Shown in pieces: positions 8,262-17,843 of a DNA stretch of 64,000 nucleotides. Origin of the DNA: Mucilaginibacter tolerans (GTDB lineage Bacteria > Bacteroidota > Bacteroidia > Sphingobacteriales > Sphingobacteriaceae). The notes below the pieces were generated by a model. That model made no database searches. It had not been told where the DNA came from and was given only the letters and a program-made list of their open reading frames with translations. The translations under genes were made by a program, and so were the position numbers. Within the stretch, counting starts at the first letter, position 1. The number at the start of each line of letters is the position of its first letter. Location of the stretch: positions 124,001-188,000 of the forward strand of contig NZ_JAUMKB010000005.1 in NCBI RefSeq assembly GCF_030519375.1. The letters run 5' to 3'.

Positions 8262-9176
8262 ATGGATAAACGCTTCGCTGTGATGGACCTTGGCACCAAC
8301 ACCTTTCACCTTCTGATTGCCGAGGGCGATATCGATAATTTTCGCGAAATAGTGCATGAACACATCGCCGTAAAACTGGGCGAGGGTGGTATTAATAAAG
8401 GCATGATACTTCCGGTGCCTTTTGAACGTGGCATAACCACCATGAAGCAATTTAGAGAACAAATAGCAAACAATAACACACAGAATATCAAAGCAATAGC
8501 TACATCTGCGTTACGTAATGCTTCGAATGGAAAGGAGTTTATTGAACGGGTTAAAACTGAAGCTGGAATTGATATCGAAATTGTAAACGGAGACCGCGAA
8601 GCATCTTTTATTTACTCAGGAGTGAAGGCAAGTGGACTGTTATCAGATCATAACTCTTTGATTATGGATATTGGCGGTGGCAGCGTAGAATTCATTATTG
8701 GGAATCAATCCGGACTCATCTGGAAGCAAAGTTTTGAGATAGGAGCAGCACGTTTAATGGAGCGCTTTCATCATACCGATCCTATACCATCGGTGTCTAT
8801 TGAGGCATTGAATCTGTATCTCGATCATACTTTAACAGATCTGTTTAAAGCCGTCGAACAAATCCCTGTTCATGATCTGATCGGCTCGTCAGGTGCATTT
8901 GAGACCTTTGCTGAACTAATAGATAACTCATTTGACTTGAAGAAAACTAAAATCTATCATTTTGAAAATGGAGATCTGACCAGAATAACCGATCATATTG
9001 TACACTCCACACATGCCGAACGGGAAGCCAATAAAGCTATCATAGCTGTACGGGTGGATATGATTGTAGTGGCATCGCTCATTACCCGCTATATAATGCA
9101 AAAATTGAATCTTAACGAGGTAGCCCTTTGCACTTACTCTTTGAAAGAGGGGGTATTAGCGGAGATGATGGGTTAA
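8262..9176 (+). CDS. Ppx/GppA family phosphatase
   Basis: Exopolyphosphatase or guanosine pentaphosphatase family enzyme of the ASKHA fold. The 304 residues contain the phosphate-1 motif MDLGTNTFHLLIAEGD (8-23) and the phosphate-2 motif IMDIGGGSVEFIIG. Only the catalytic N-terminal region is present, about the length of the short single-module members; the C-terminal HD-like domain of E. coli Ppx is missing. Whether it degrades polyphosphate or pppGpp cannot be told. The ATG sits four bases after a TATTTTAG element, so the mRNA may be leaderless. Confidence 0.88.
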   Translation: MDKRFAVMDLGTNTFHLLIAEGDIDNFREIVHEHIAVKLGEGGINKGMILPVPFERGITTMKQFREQIANNNTQNIKAIATSALRNASNGKEFIERVKTEAGIDIEIVNGDREASFIYSGVKASGLLSDHNSLIMDIGGGSVEFIIGNQSGLIWKQSFEIGAARLMERFHHTDPIPSVSIEALNLYLDHTLTDLFKAVEQIPVHDLIGSSGAFETFAELIDNSFDLKKTKIYHFENGDLTRITDHIVHSTHAEREANKAIIAVRVDMIVVASLITRYIMQKLNLNEVALCTYSLKEGVLAEMMG

Positions 9177-9270
9177 TGTTTCTGTTCCATAAAATCTAAT
9201 GAAAATATAAGCCGCATTTTTTACTGGTGTATAGCATCCTTTGTATATTGCAGTCTCATAACTGAACTCC

Positions 9271-11268
9271 ATGAAATTAAAGTTTATACCTTTTTGCCTT
9301 TCCTTATTGATCTCCGTTTCTGTTCTGGCACAAAAAAAACACCGGCCCGCAACTGTTGATACTTTAATATCCAATTATAATCCGGCCGATCTGTTTTCAC
9401 CAGCATTTTATCCTGAAAGAGGGAATGAAAGACACAGCGCAAACGGTGACCCAGGACCAAAGTACTGGCAAAACCATGTAAACTATAAACTAAAAGCCAG
9501 TATTGATACCAATACCAAAGTATTGAGCGGAACCGAGGAAATCGACTATACTAATAATAGCCCGGATGCCCTGCAGTTTTTATGGCTTCAGCTGGATCAG
9601 AATACCTACAAAAAAACAGCACGATCAAACTTTCAGACCAATACCACGCCTGAGATAAACAATCATACCGAAGGCTACCAGATCGAATCAGTTTATATTG
9701 GAAATGGCAAGCAAACCCAAAAAGCAAATTTTATTATTTCGGATACGCGGATGCAGATCCGTTTGCCAAAAGCGTTGGCGCCAAATGGCACACACATCAA
9801 GCTATATATCAGATATCAATATACTATTCCGACTACATTTGGCAATAGAACTGATTACAATCAAACTAAGAACGGAAAGATATATGAAATAGCCCAATGG
9901 TTCCCGCGCATGTGTGTTTATGATGATAGCGAAGGATGGGATACCCTGCCATTTATGGGCGCAGGTGAGTTTTACCTGGAGTATGGTGATATCGATTACG
10001 AAGTAACTGTTCCGTGGGATATGATCGTGGCCGGTTCAGGTGAATTACTGAACCCAACTCAGGTGCTTACCCCTACCCAGATCAGCCGCTTGGCTGCTGC
10101 TCACAATAGTGACAAAACCATTATGATACGCGATGTTAACGAGGTAAACCTCCCTTCAACACGTCCGGTGCATAGTGGTCTGCTTACGTGGCATTTCAGG
10201 ATGAATAATACCCGCGATGTAGCTTTCGGTGCGTCCAAAGCCTATGTTTGGGATGCTGCAAGGATTAACCTTCCAGGCGGTAAAAAATCGCTAGCAATGT
10301 CTGTTTATCCCGTTGAAAGCGCAGGTAATAACGCCTGGGGCAGGGCAACCGAATACCTGAAAAAATCAACAGAATATTTTTCTGAAAAATGGTTTCCGTA
10401 CCCATATCCTGTGGCCGTCAATGAAGCCGGAACAGCAGGCGGTATGGAGTATCCGGGAATTGTATTTGATGGCATCACCGACACCGGCAAGGTGCTCTAT
10501 TTTGTGACAGCACACGAGATCGGCCACAATTGGTTCCCGATGATTGTTGGGTCGAACGAACGCCGTTACGCCTTTATGGATGAAGGCTTTAATACTTTTA
10601 TAGATATTTATGCGCATGAGGCCTTTAATAATGGTGAATTTGGCAAAAAAAGAGACGGTGAATATGCTCCAGGCGGCGGAAACCCTGCCGATGAGATCAT
10701 TCCAACTATTCTCGATCCCGAAGCGCCAACAATCATGACCGCAGCAGATGCTGTTCCTGAGAAATACCGTCACCCTATTGAATATTTCAAACCGGCGCTA
10801 GGTTTAGTATTACTGCGCGAGCAGATATTGGGTAATGACCGCTTTGATTACGCTTTCAGAAATTATATTCACAAATGGGCCTTTAAACATCCGCAGCCTG
10901 ACGACTTTTTCAGATCGATGGATAACGGAGGAGGTGAAGACTTATCATGGTTCTGGAAAGGCTGGTTCTACAATAATCTGCCTCTTGATTTAGAACTGGT
11001 TGGTGCCGAGTATGTAAAGAATGACCCAAAACAAGGCCTACAAGTTACTGTCATGAACCTGGAAGCTATGGCAATGCCATTTACAGTGGAAGTAACCATG
11101 AAGGACGGCAGCAGACAACGCATTCAGATCCCGGTTGAGGCCTGGTTACAGAATAAAATGATCACGTTTACTGTACCCACTACAAAGGAAGTAAATCGCG
11201 TGGTAGTTGATCCGGATAGTGCACTGCCTGATATTAACAGGGGAAATAACGGGTTTGTGTTTAGGTAG
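9271..11268 (+). CDS. Secreted M1-family zinc aminopeptidase-like metallopeptidase
   Basis: Gluzincin protease. The 665 residues begin with a Sec signal peptide (to about SVLAQ, residue 21), followed by an N-terminal beta-sandwich domain (about 65-330) and the catalytic core with the zinc motif HEIGH (415-419), where E416 is the catalytic base, and the third ligand E438 in [13 protein letters not shown] segment upstream corresponds to the GAMEN exopeptidase motif of M1 enzymes but is altered to GGMEYP, so aminopeptidase activity is likely but not certain. It stands alone after the Ppx gene with a 94-base gap. Confidence 0.9.
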   Translation: MKLKFIPFCLSLLISVSVLAQKKHRPATVDTLISNYNPADLFSPAFYPERGNERHSANGDPGPKYWQNHVNYKLKASIDTNTKVLSGTEEIDYTNNSPDALQFLWLQLDQNTYKKTARSNFQTNTTPEINNHTEGYQIESVYIGNGKQTQKANFIISDTRMQIRLPKALAPNGTHIKLYIRYQYTIPTTFGNRTDYNQTKNGKIYEIAQWFPRMCVYDDSEGWDTLPFMGAGEFYLEYGDIDYEVTVPWDMIVAGSGELLNPTQVLTPTQISRLAAAHNSDKTIMIRDVNEVNLPSTRPVHSGLLTWHFRMNNTRDVAFGASKAYVWDAARINLPGGKKSLAMSVYPVESAGNNAWGRATEYLKKSTEYFSEKWFPYPYPVAVNEAGTAGGMEYPGIVFDGITDTGKVLYFVTAHEIGHNWFPMIVGSNERRYAFMDEGFNTFIDIYAHEAFNNGEFGKKRDGEYAPGGGNPADEIIPTILDPEAPTIMTAADAVPEKYRHPIEYFKPALGLVLLREQILGNDRFDYAFRNYIHKWAFKHPQPDDFFRSMDNGGGEDLSWFWKGWFYNNLPLDLELVGAEYVKNDPKQGLQVTVMNLEAMAMPFTVEVTMKDGSRQRIQIPVEAWLQNKMITFTVPTTKEVNRVVVDPDSALPDINRGNNGFVFR

Positions 11269-11281
11269 GATTGTCTGAACT

Positions 11282-11317
11282 ATGATTTGAATGATTTGAA
11301 TGATTCAAACGATTAAT
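11282..11317 (+). repeat. Nonad word-repeat palindrome
   Basis: Four 9-base words of the type ATGATTYRA, two of them identical, followed by words complementary to them; flanked by CTAT and ATAG. Located between the convergent M1 peptidase and DUF4337 genes. Confidence 0.7.
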
Positions 11318-11359
11318 TATAGTGAGTCAAAAAACAGTTAAATCATCGTTTAGACAAAA

Positions 11360-11896
11360 TCACAACAACCCAAGTATAAACTGCGCTATACCCGCCGCAA
11401 ATAATATTAAACTTACATACCAAAGCGGCTTCTTCTTCGCTAAAAGTGATATAGCCGATATCGAAATAGCTATCTGGAAAAAAGTAACGGCCCTGGCGAG
11501 GGTCATATCTTTTTCCAGGTGCACTTTTGATTCCTTTTCAAGGTCAAGTGCTTTTTCCTGTATCTTCTCCTGATCTTTCTTCAGCTTCTCTTTTCTTGCC
11601 GCGTTTGATTGCGTACTATCAGCTGCAGCTTTAGAAAAATTGATTTTAGTTACGGCATCAGCAACTTCGGCTTTGATGCCTTTGGCGTTATAGTACGACC
11701 ATTGATCTGACGCCTTTATCTGAGTGATCAGGGCTTCATTAGACTGATGACCCGCCATTAAGCTGCTTAATGCAGCAAAAGCGGCCATAAAAGCTGTAGA
11801 TATGGCCACGTACATGGACCATTTATCATGGCTCTCATGTGCAGCTTCGTGAATATGTTCGTGCAGGTGTTCGGTGGGTACTTCCGGATCTTCCAT
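11360..11896 (-). CDS. DUF4337 membrane protein
   Basis: Function unknown. The 178 residues show a His/Glu-rich N-terminus (residues 1-22, with HLHEHIHEAAHESH that might bind metal), a first membrane helix around 27-46, a Lys/Glu-rich helical stretch predicted as coiled coil (about 95-135), and two more hydrophobic helices near the C-terminus (about 138-156 and 160-178). This layout matches DUF4337. It precedes the maf gene with no overlap, and is transcribed in the same direction as the following minus-strand set. Confidence 0.8.
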   Translation of the reverse strand: MEDPEVPTEHLHEHIHEAAHESHDKWSMYVAISTAFMAAFAALSSLMAGHQSNEALITQIKASDQWSYYNAKGIKAEVADAVTKINFSKAAADSTQSNAARKEKLKKDQEKIQEKALDLEKESKVHLEKDMTLARAVTFFQIAISISAISLLAKKKPLWYVSLILFAAGIAQFILGLL

Positions 11897-11948
11897 TTTA
11901 ACGGGGCTTATTAAACTCTGATAAAATTAATGACAAATCCGGAGTTTT

Positions 11949-12518
11949 CTATACCAATCTGATCAATTGCTGATATAATTTTTCTGTGGGCAGCCCTACC
12001 ACGTTGGTATAGGAGCCATTGATTCTGTCAATACCGGTTAAGCCTATCCACTCCTGTATGCCATAGGCTCCGGCCTTATCCAAAGGCTCGTATTTTTCCA
12101 CATAAAAGCTGATCTCATCAGCAGTCAGCTTACGGAAAAACACCTCGGATACATCGTGGAACAGGTTATATTGGTGCTTATAAAGAATACACACACCTGT
12201 GATTACCTGGTGCACTTTGCCGGATAGCATGGCCAGCATTTGCTTAGCATGTTCTTTAGACTCGGGTTTACCAAGTATATGCCCATCGATACTTACAATC
12301 GTATCGGCTGTAAGTACGATCTCGTCATTAATGGACTCGTCAAAGGCTTTGGCTTTCTTTTCGGCTATATAAACTGCTATTTCCTGTGGCGAAAGGTGCG
12401 CAGGATACGACTCATCCACATCCTTCAATACGATACGGAAATCAACATCCATCAACCGCAACAGTTCCTGCCTGCGCGGGGATTTAGAAGCTAAGATGAT
12501 CTTTGGTAAACTTTTCAA
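11949..12518 (-). CDS. maf: Maf-like nucleotide pyrophosphatase, TTG start
   Basis: Hydrolyses non-canonical or modified nucleoside triphosphates (dTTP/UTP-type house-cleaning) to monophosphates. The 189 residues hold the family motif SKSPRRQELL at residues 11-20, then ESYPAHLSPQEIAVYIAEKKA and LTADTIVSIDG, with the general-base Asp. Because the frame has a stop two codons upstream and the conserved motif begins at residue 11, the only start that keeps the motif is TTG at 12516-12518. A heptad word repeat immediately precedes it. The neighbouring kdsC-like gene lies 33 bases upstream and is probably in the same transcript. Confidence 0.9.
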   Translation of the reverse strand: MKSLPKIILASKSPRRQELLRLMDVDFRIVLKDVDESYPAHLSPQEIAVYIAEKKAKAFDESINDEIVLTADTIVSIDGHILGKPESKEHAKQMLAMLSGKVHQVITGVCILYKHQYNLFHDVSEVFFRKLTADEISFYVEKYEPLDKAGAYGIQEWIGLTGIDRINGSYTNVVGLPTEKLYQQLIRLV

Positions 12519-12523
12519 CGGTC

Positions 12524-12551
12524 AATCGTAATTCTAAAATCGTAATTCAAA
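12524..12551 (+). repeat. Heptad word repeat between maf and kdsC
   Basis: Four 7-base words alternating AATCGTA and ATTCWAA, ending on the base next to the stop codon of the kdsC-like gene (12552). Confidence 0.8.
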
Positions 12552-13073
12552 TCACCAGCTATAAGCTTCTTCGCTCATCCACTTGCCCTGTACTTTCAGT
12601 ACCTTTTCTATTACATCACGTACAGCGCCTCTACCACCCGGATTAGGCGATACATACACACTAATAGCTTTTATTTCTTCGGCCGCATCAGCAGGGCAAA
12701 CCGCCAAACCGGCCATTCTCATCACCTCCAGGTCGGGAATATCGTCTCCCATAAACAACACGCTTGCAGGCAGCACATGCTTGCTTTCAAGATATAGCCT
12801 GAAATTCTCCGATTTGGTATGAGCACCGATATACACATCTTTTACACCCAGACTATTTAAACGATGAATGGATATCTTCGACCTGCTGCCCGATATCGCG
12901 CAAACATTATAGCCGCACTTTACCGCCAGTTGAATGGCATAACCATCTTTAATATTGAACTGACGTGCCTGCTCGCCATTCTCCATCACATAAACGGAGC
13001 CATCGGTCAGCACACCGTCCACATCAAAAATGAACGTAGTAATATCTTTTAACTTATGTAAGAATGATTCCAC
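12552..13073 (-). CDS. kdsC: KdsC-like HAD phosphatase (KDO-8-phosphate phosphatase)
   Basis: Small HAD-superfamily phosphatase that in the KdsC family converts KDO-8-phosphate to KDO for lipid A inner-core synthesis. The 173 residues contain the nucleophile motif FIFDVDGVLTDGSVY (about 14-28), the KDGYAIQLA segment, the motif II Ser/Thr in AISGSRS, and the motif IV GDDIPDLEVM. It lacks a cap domain, as KdsC does. YrbI/NeuA-linked relatives acting on other sugar acids cannot be excluded since no other KDO gene is here. Confidence 0.88.
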   Translation of the reverse strand: MESFLHKLKDITTFIFDVDGVLTDGSVYVMENGEQARQFNIKDGYAIQLAVKCGYNVCAISGSRSKISIHRLNSLGVKDVYIGAHTKSENFRLYLESKHVLPASVLFMGDDIPDLEVMRMAGLAVCPADAAEEIKAISVYVSPNPGGRGAVRDVIEKVLKVQGKWMSEEAYSW

Positions 13074-13083
13074 CTGTTAGTTT

Positions 13084-13148
13084 GTCATTGGTCATTCGTC
13101 ATTAGTCATTGGTGTTGCCAACTGCTAACTAATAACTGCAAACTGATT
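13084..13148 (+). repeat. Double heptad word repeat (two different words)
   Basis: Four 7-base words GTCATTN (13084-13111), a nine-base spacer, then four 7-base words ACTNNWW (13121-13148), the last overlapping the stop codon of iscX by one base. Confidence 0.85.
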
Positions 13149-13390
13149 TACTGATTATCTCTCCACTCGTATACCCATGCAGACTGGATCTGCTCGAGGT
13201 GCCCTTCGTTCGATTCTTCGCGTTTACCAACAAAATTGGGCAGACTCAACACCCAGTCCAGCAGTTCGGTAAAGCGTATGCGGTATATTTTGGATTCATC
13301 AAAGTCATCGCCGAACTTTTCGTAAAGCTCAATAGCGATGTCTTCATAATCGTTCCAATTAATAGGTAAGGCAAATTTGTTGTCGCTCAT
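13148..13390 (-). CDS. iscX: IscX-like iron-sulphur assembly protein
   Basis: Small acidic adaptor of the Isc pathway which in E. coli binds the cysteine desulphurase IscS and iron and modulates cluster formation. The 80 residues show the family pattern: NWNDYEDIAIELYEKFGDDFD, then RIRFTELLDWVLSLPNF (E. coli has VRFTDMHQWICDLEDF), and EGHLEQIQSAWVYEW at the C-terminus. It is slightly longer than the E. coli protein (66). It lies next to fdx, mirroring the fdx-iscX order of the E. coli isc operon; hscA is separate at 41.9 kb. iscS and iscU are not in the window. Confidence 0.9.
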   Translation of the reverse strand: MSDNKFALPINWNDYEDIAIELYEKFGDDFDESKIYRIRFTELLDWVLSLPNFVGKREESNEGHLEQIQSAWVYEWRDNQ

Positions 13391-13401
13391 CTTTTATGTT
13401 T

Positions 13402-13481
13402 TACGTTGTACGTGATACGTAATACGTTTTTATTTTTCTATTCAATTCAAAACACGTACAACGTTAAACGTAATACGCATA
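13402..13481 (+). repeat. Heptad word-repeat hairpin between iscX and fdx
   Basis: Left arm is four 7-base words TACGTNN (13402-13429); right arm is four 7-base words ACGYNNN (13454-13481). The arms are complementary and the whole fills the gap between the two genes. Confidence 0.88.
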
Positions 13482-13488
13482 ACCTTTC

Positions 13489-13821
13489 TCAGTGACCCAG
13501 GAAATTCGATTGATCCGGCAGGGTAACCTCGATATCACCATCCTGAACTACACATTGGCAGCCCAAGCGGGAATTGATGCGTGGGCTAACAGCGCGGTCA
13601 ATAAAATCCTCTTCCTTATCTGATATTTCCTGGATATTATCCATTCCTTTGTTCACATAAATATGGCAGGTGCTGCATCCGCAAACGCCACCGCAGTTGT
13701 GCTGCAGTTCGATTCCGTTCTCGAGGCAAACATCCAATACTGACTCACCTTCGGCAATGGGCAACTCAACCGGTTCATGCCCTTTTTCCTCAAAGCTGAT
13801 CTTAACTTTATAGATATTCAT
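13489..13821 (-). CDS. fdx: [2Fe-2S] ferredoxin, adrenodoxin/Isc type
   Basis: Electron donor of the iron-sulphur assembly pathway. The 110 residues carry the [2Fe-2S] ligands in HNCGGVCGCSTCHIYV, with the spacing C-x5-C-x2-C, and the fourth Cys in LGCQC near the C-terminus. Length and motif fit Isc Fdx/adrenodoxin rather than plant-type ferredoxin. It is followed by iscX after a heptad-repeat hairpin. Its ATG lies six bases from a TACTTTTG promoter element, implying a very short or absent leader. Confidence 0.92.
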   Translation of the reverse strand: MNIYKVKISFEEKGHEPVELPIAEGESVLDVCLENGIELQHNCGGVCGCSTCHIYVNKGMDNIQEISDKEEDFIDRAVSPRINSRLGCQCVVQDGDIEVTLPDQSNFLGH

Positions 13822-13827
13822 TTAGGG

Positions 13828-13835
13828 CAAAAGTA
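13828..13835 (-). promoter_or_regulatory. -7 promoter element of fdx
   Basis: Reverse strand reads TACTTTTG (TAnnTTTG), ending six bases before the fdx ATG. Confidence 0.55.
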
Positions 13836-13853
13836 ACAAAATTTAACTATGCC

Positions 13854-14624
13854 CTAACTCCGATTCTCCATTTTGATAATACCCTGACTTAACAGCTCAT
13901 ATATCGCCTGTAAATCAGGATTTTCCTGCAATTGCTCCAGATGCGAGGCCATTGTTTTCTCATCATTCCGCACTGCCGGACCGGTTTGTACACTAGCAGG
14001 AAAAAGTTCCTGTACTTTTTCTGCGGTTTCTAGAATCAAAGGTCGAAGCAAGTCGAACGGCAATTGCTTTTTTGTCAGTAACTGTTGTGAAACATAATAC
14101 AGGTAATTCGGAAAGTTACAAGCAAAAACTGCAGCCAGGTGCAAAGTCTTGCGTTGATCGGAATTAACCCGGTAAACATTCTGTGAAACCGTATAAGCCA
14201 GTTCGTTAAGTAATGAGGTGATCGTTTCATCAGAACCCTCAATACAAAGCGGAACTGTAATAAAATTCAGTTCCCGGGTTTTACTAAAAGTTTGCAAAGG
14301 ATAAAACACGCCAGCGTTCTGTGTATGCTTTTGTAGTGTTTGCAGACTTGTTGCCCCTGAAGTATGTACGATCAGCTTATTATATTTAGCCAATTCGGCA
14401 GCGATTGGTTCAATCGCATCATCTTTTACAGCAATCACAAACAGGTCAGTTGCCGGGTTAATCTGCTTTAAATCATCGATCGCCTCTGCCTTTACATGAT
14501 AAGCCAGCAACGAAGCGTTCTGCATATCGCGGCTATACACCTGTACAATCGGGTGTCCGGCATTTTTAAAAGCCGTCGCCAGGTGTGTGGCTACATTTCC
14601 CGAACCAATGATGGTGATACGCAT
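13854..14624 (-). CDS. Rossmann-like / DUF2520 oxidoreductase-family protein
   Basis: Predicted NAD(P)-binding protein of unknown substrate. The 256 residues start with ITIIGSGNVATHLATAFK, a GxGNxxxxL dinucleotide-binding fold (residues 3-20), as in F420-dependent NADP reductase and pyrroline-5-carboxylate reductase relatives, and continue into the C-terminal helical DUF2520 domain from about residue 125. It lies 32 bases upstream of fdx in the same orientation and nine bases downstream of the PhyH gene, suggesting one transcript with the cytochrome maturation genes before it; fdx nevertheless appears to have its own promoter. Confidence 0.85.
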   Translation of the reverse strand: MRITIIGSGNVATHLATAFKNAGHPIVQVYSRDMQNASLLAYHVKAEAIDDLKQINPATDLFVIAVKDDAIEPIAAELAKYNKLIVHTSGATSLQTLQKHTQNAGVFYPLQTFSKTRELNFITVPLCIEGSDETITSLLNELAYTVSQNVYRVNSDQRKTLHLAAVFACNFPNYLYYVSQQLLTKKQLPFDLLRPLILETAEKVQELFPASVQTGPAVRNDEKTMASHLEQLQENPDLQAIYELLSQGIIKMENRS

Positions 14625-14633
14625 GGCTCAAAT

Positions 14634-15356
14634 TTAATTGATAATGCTTAATTCCGACCAACTAATCTCGCCCGACAATTCAGCACGACTAAATTCAATA
14701 TGCATTACCCGGCGTTTTTGTTCATTCACTGTCCGGTCGGATGCATGCATGAGTAACGGACGCATAATCATAACCCCGCCCCGTTTTACATTGCAGACGG
14801 CTTCATTTTCAATCGACCAATCGATGTTTTCGGGCCGATAGATACTTTTTAGATGTGAGCCCGGTAAGACTTTCAAGGCACCGTTATCCTCATTGGTATC
14901 ATCTAAATGAATACGGATGGTAAAATTATCTTCTAAAATTTCTATGGGTGGCTGCACTGCAAATTGATTGTGCTTGCTTGTCCATGAGGTATAACCAGGC
15001 AAATCGACTTTCTTATCGACAGAAATTGTCAAATCCTGGTGCCAGGTTACAAACCAGTTAGATCGTTCAGGCTTATCGAAATAGATAGATTTAACTACGA
15101 AATAACCGCTGCCAAAGATATTTTCAATCAACTGTTCTAATTTGCCGTTGAAAATAATCGGTTTAACATCCGCAACTTCTTTTAGGAATTGCCTTATTGC
15201 AAACAGATCAGCATTTTTCCGAAATGTCTGGTTCGATTTATCCACTTGATCAATGATGCTGATGAGGTCTACGACCTCTTCATCTGTATAAATATTATCA
15301 ATAACAGTAAATCCATTTGTGTAGACTTCCTGCTGATAATAACCGTAATCGATCAT
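14634..15356 (-). CDS. Phytanoyl-CoA dioxygenase (PhyH) family protein
   Basis: Fe(II)/2-oxoglutarate-dependent oxygenase fold. In its 240 residues the facial triad can be placed at the His and Asp of WHQDLTI and the distal His of LLMHASDRT, and the 2-oxoglutarate-binding Arg in EQKRRVMHIEF. The N-terminus (NGFTVIDNIYTDEEV) is typical of the family. The substrate is unknown; bacterial members hydroxylate lipids, amino acids or small metabolites. Its ATG is three bases after the ccmF stop codon, so it is co-transcribed with ccmEF. Confidence 0.85.
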   Translation of the reverse strand: MIDYGYYQQEVYTNGFTVIDNIYTDEEVVDLISIIDQVDKSNQTFRKNADLFAIRQFLKEVADVKPIIFNGKLEQLIENIFGSGYFVVKSIYFDKPERSNWFVTWHQDLTISVDKKVDLPGYTSWTSKHNQFAVQPPIEILEDNFTIRIHLDDTNEDNGALKVLPGSHLKSIYRPENIDWSIENEAVCNVKRGGVMIMRPLLMHASDRTVNEQKRRVMHIEFSRAELSGEISWSELSIIN

Positions 15357-15359
15357 TGA

Positions 15360-17834
15360 TTAAACCGTCTTCAATTCCTTATTCCTTCTGAAGATAGCCA
15401 TCAAAAAGCCGATCACCATAATCACTGTACCCGACCAGAAGAAATTGATATACGGGAACCTTACAGCTTTCATAACGATATAAGGCCTCTTGTTTTCGGG
15501 CTGCTGGTAAACCATTATGGTTTCTTTTGCCGATTGAGGGTCGATTTTTGAGAAGCGCAGTTTCAGACCTGCATCATCTACCTTACGTGAGAAATCAAAC
15601 ACACTGCCGTTTTTTATCATGTATACAGGCTCGGCTGTATAAGTTTTCCCATGAGAGGTTATTTCCAGTATCGCGCCAACTGCGATATCCTTATTGGTTA
15701 ACGGGATGTTTTCTACATGCGCCGTTTTGTCCAGACTTTTTAATACGATGTAACCCTCGCGGAAACGGATGGTATCACCTACGCTTATTTCATGGCTTAT
15801 TGGTGCATCGTAGTTTTTATCGTCGTCCGCTTCACTGTGTGCTGCTGTATCAGTTTCCATGCCCGAGTTTAAAGGTGCCATGGTAACGTGCGTATAAAGG
15901 TCGTTCAGCAAGTAATGTTTAGTATCCGGTGATGAAACCAAACCCATTTTTGGATTGAACTGCGAATTAGGCTTTAGCAAAAATTCAGCTTTAACCTTGC
16001 CATTGGCATCCATCAGCTTATAATCAACCTTAAAGTAATGGTTAGGCATCGAAAGGGAATCGCCCATATAAGTCACCACATAATCGCCCATTTTAACCGG
16101 CTGATTTTTGATCAGCATAATGTTCTCCTTCGGGTCGTTACGTTTGGCAAACTCGGCGGAATATTGTTCGCCGGTATCATTAACAGAAACTACTTTGCGG
16201 GTTCCGGCAGCAATTACGGCTCCTACCAAAATCAATCCAAAACCGATATGCGCAACAGCGGATCCGGCTAGTTTGATCTTTCCTTTGATTGCATCCGACA
16301 ATACCTTTCCGTTTGACAGCACGCTAAATATTGCACCCAGCATAATCAGCGAGAACACAATACGCAAGTTATAAATGCCGGTAACGTATACGATGAGCAC
16401 AGTAATAAGCAGCGCGCATACAAAGTAAACTCCTGTGGTAATAAAGAAGCGGTTAGTCTCCGTCTTCTTATATTTCATGAACTGCGCAAAGCCCATCAAC
16501 AGGGTGACTACCACACCAAAACCAGCCTGGAACACATTGTATAGCGTAACCGGGTTATTTGGCGGCGCAATGTTCGTTTTGAACATAGCGTTCCAAACTG
16601 GGATAGAAGTCACCACAACCAATTGCAGACATGACAGTGCCATAAACACCGCACCTACAAACATCCAGAACTCGCGCGAATAAGTCTCTTCTTCTTTTTT
16701 AGTGATAGGTAATTCCTTCCAGCGAATAACCAACAGCAAGATAGATACCGCAGCAAAAATTATTACATCTACTACTAAATGCCAGAACATCCCAAGATCC
16801 GTAAAAGCGTGCACCGAAGTATCACCCAAAATACCGCTTCTGGTTAAGAATGATGCATACAATACCAGCACAAAGCTGATTAGTACAAGAAAAGTAGCTG
16901 TAAAATAAGAATGTCCGGTATTTTTATAAACGATCATTACGTGAACCGCTCCTATCAAAGTTAGCCACGGAATAAGCGCCGCATTTTCAACCGGATCCCA
17001 TGCCCAGAAACCATCAAAATTCAGCGAGTCATAAGCCCAGAACGAACCCATGATAATACCTGTCCCTAATACCATCACAGCAAACAGGGAATAGGAAATA
17101 GCAGGCTGAACCCACTCCTTATATCTCTTTTGCCACAAACCGGCAATCGCGTAAGCAAAAGGCACCACCATCGAGGCAAAACCCAGGAATAAAGTCGGCG
17201 GGTGGATCACCATCCAGTAATTTTGCAACAAGGGATTAAGGCCATTACCATCGGTAATATAACTAAGATAGTTTTGATAAAGATCAGGGCGTTGGGCAAA
17301 TATTGGAGCCGACGACTTCAGGTCGATCGCATCGCGCAGCAAAATAAAAGGTGAACTGCCTATACGGGCGCCAAATATTTCGATACCGATCAGCATGGAT
17401 GAGAGTAGCACCTGCGATAATGACACAACAGTCATTACAGGTTTTTCCCACGATTTTGCTCTCCAGATCAGGATGTTGCCTAATACCGCTTGCCAGAATC
17501 CCCATAACCAGAAACTCCCCTCCTGGCCTTCCCAATAGCTGGAAATAATATAGTAAACAGGCAGACTCTTCGACGAGTGCTCCCAGGCATAATGATACTC
17601 AAACAGGTGGGTATAAATAATATAGAAAAGGCAAACGCCGATACCTACTACCGAAAGCGTATTAATATAAAAACCGATACGGGCAATGCGCTTCCATGAG
17701 TTATCCAGCGGATCTTTATTTGTAGTCGCAAAATAATAGCTGATGGTTGATAACAGGGCTGCCCCGAATGCAAGAATAACAAAAAGCTGGCCCAGATGAC
17801 CGGGTAAAAGGTGTTCGCCTTTAAAAGTATCCAT
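15360..17834 (-). CDS. ccmF: CcmF-type cytochrome c haem lyase
   Basis: Integral membrane protein that attaches haem delivered by CcmE to apocytochrome c at the periplasmic face. The 824 residues contain about fifteen membrane helices, the tryptophan-rich haem-handling motif GFWAWDPVENAALIPW (about residues 276-291), an earlier WEGQEGSFWLWGFW segment, and a large periplasmic domain (about 555-775) before the last helix. It is longer than E. coli CcmF (about 650). It directly follows ccmE (nine bases). CcmG and CcmH, the usual thiol partners, are not found nearby. Confidence 0.93.
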   Translation of the reverse strand: MDTFKGEHLLPGHLGQLFVILAFGAALLSTISYYFATTNKDPLDNSWKRIARIGFYINTLSVVGIGVCLFYIIYTHLFEYHYAWEHSSKSLPVYYIISSYWEGQEGSFWLWGFWQAVLGNILIWRAKSWEKPVMTVVSLSQVLLSSMLIGIEIFGARIGSSPFILLRDAIDLKSSAPIFAQRPDLYQNYLSYITDGNGLNPLLQNYWMVIHPPTLFLGFASMVVPFAYAIAGLWQKRYKEWVQPAISYSLFAVMVLGTGIIMGSFWAYDSLNFDGFWAWDPVENAALIPWLTLIGAVHVMIVYKNTGHSYFTATFLVLISFVLVLYASFLTRSGILGDTSVHAFTDLGMFWHLVVDVIIFAAVSILLLVIRWKELPITKKEEETYSREFWMFVGAVFMALSCLQLVVVTSIPVWNAMFKTNIAPPNNPVTLYNVFQAGFGVVVTLLMGFAQFMKYKKTETNRFFITTGVYFVCALLITVLIVYVTGIYNLRIVFSLIMLGAIFSVLSNGKVLSDAIKGKIKLAGSAVAHIGFGLILVGAVIAAGTRKVVSVNDTGEQYSAEFAKRNDPKENIMLIKNQPVKMGDYVVTYMGDSLSMPNHYFKVDYKLMDANGKVKAEFLLKPNSQFNPKMGLVSSPDTKHYLLNDLYTHVTMAPLNSGMETDTAAHSEADDDKNYDAPISHEISVGDTIRFREGYIVLKSLDKTAHVENIPLTNKDIAVGAILEITSHGKTYTAEPVYMIKNGSVFDFSRKVDDAGLKLRFSKIDPQSAKETIMVYQQPENKRPYIVMKAVRFPYINFFWSGTVIMVIGFLMAIFRRNKELKTV

Positions 17835-17843
17835 TAAAAATGA

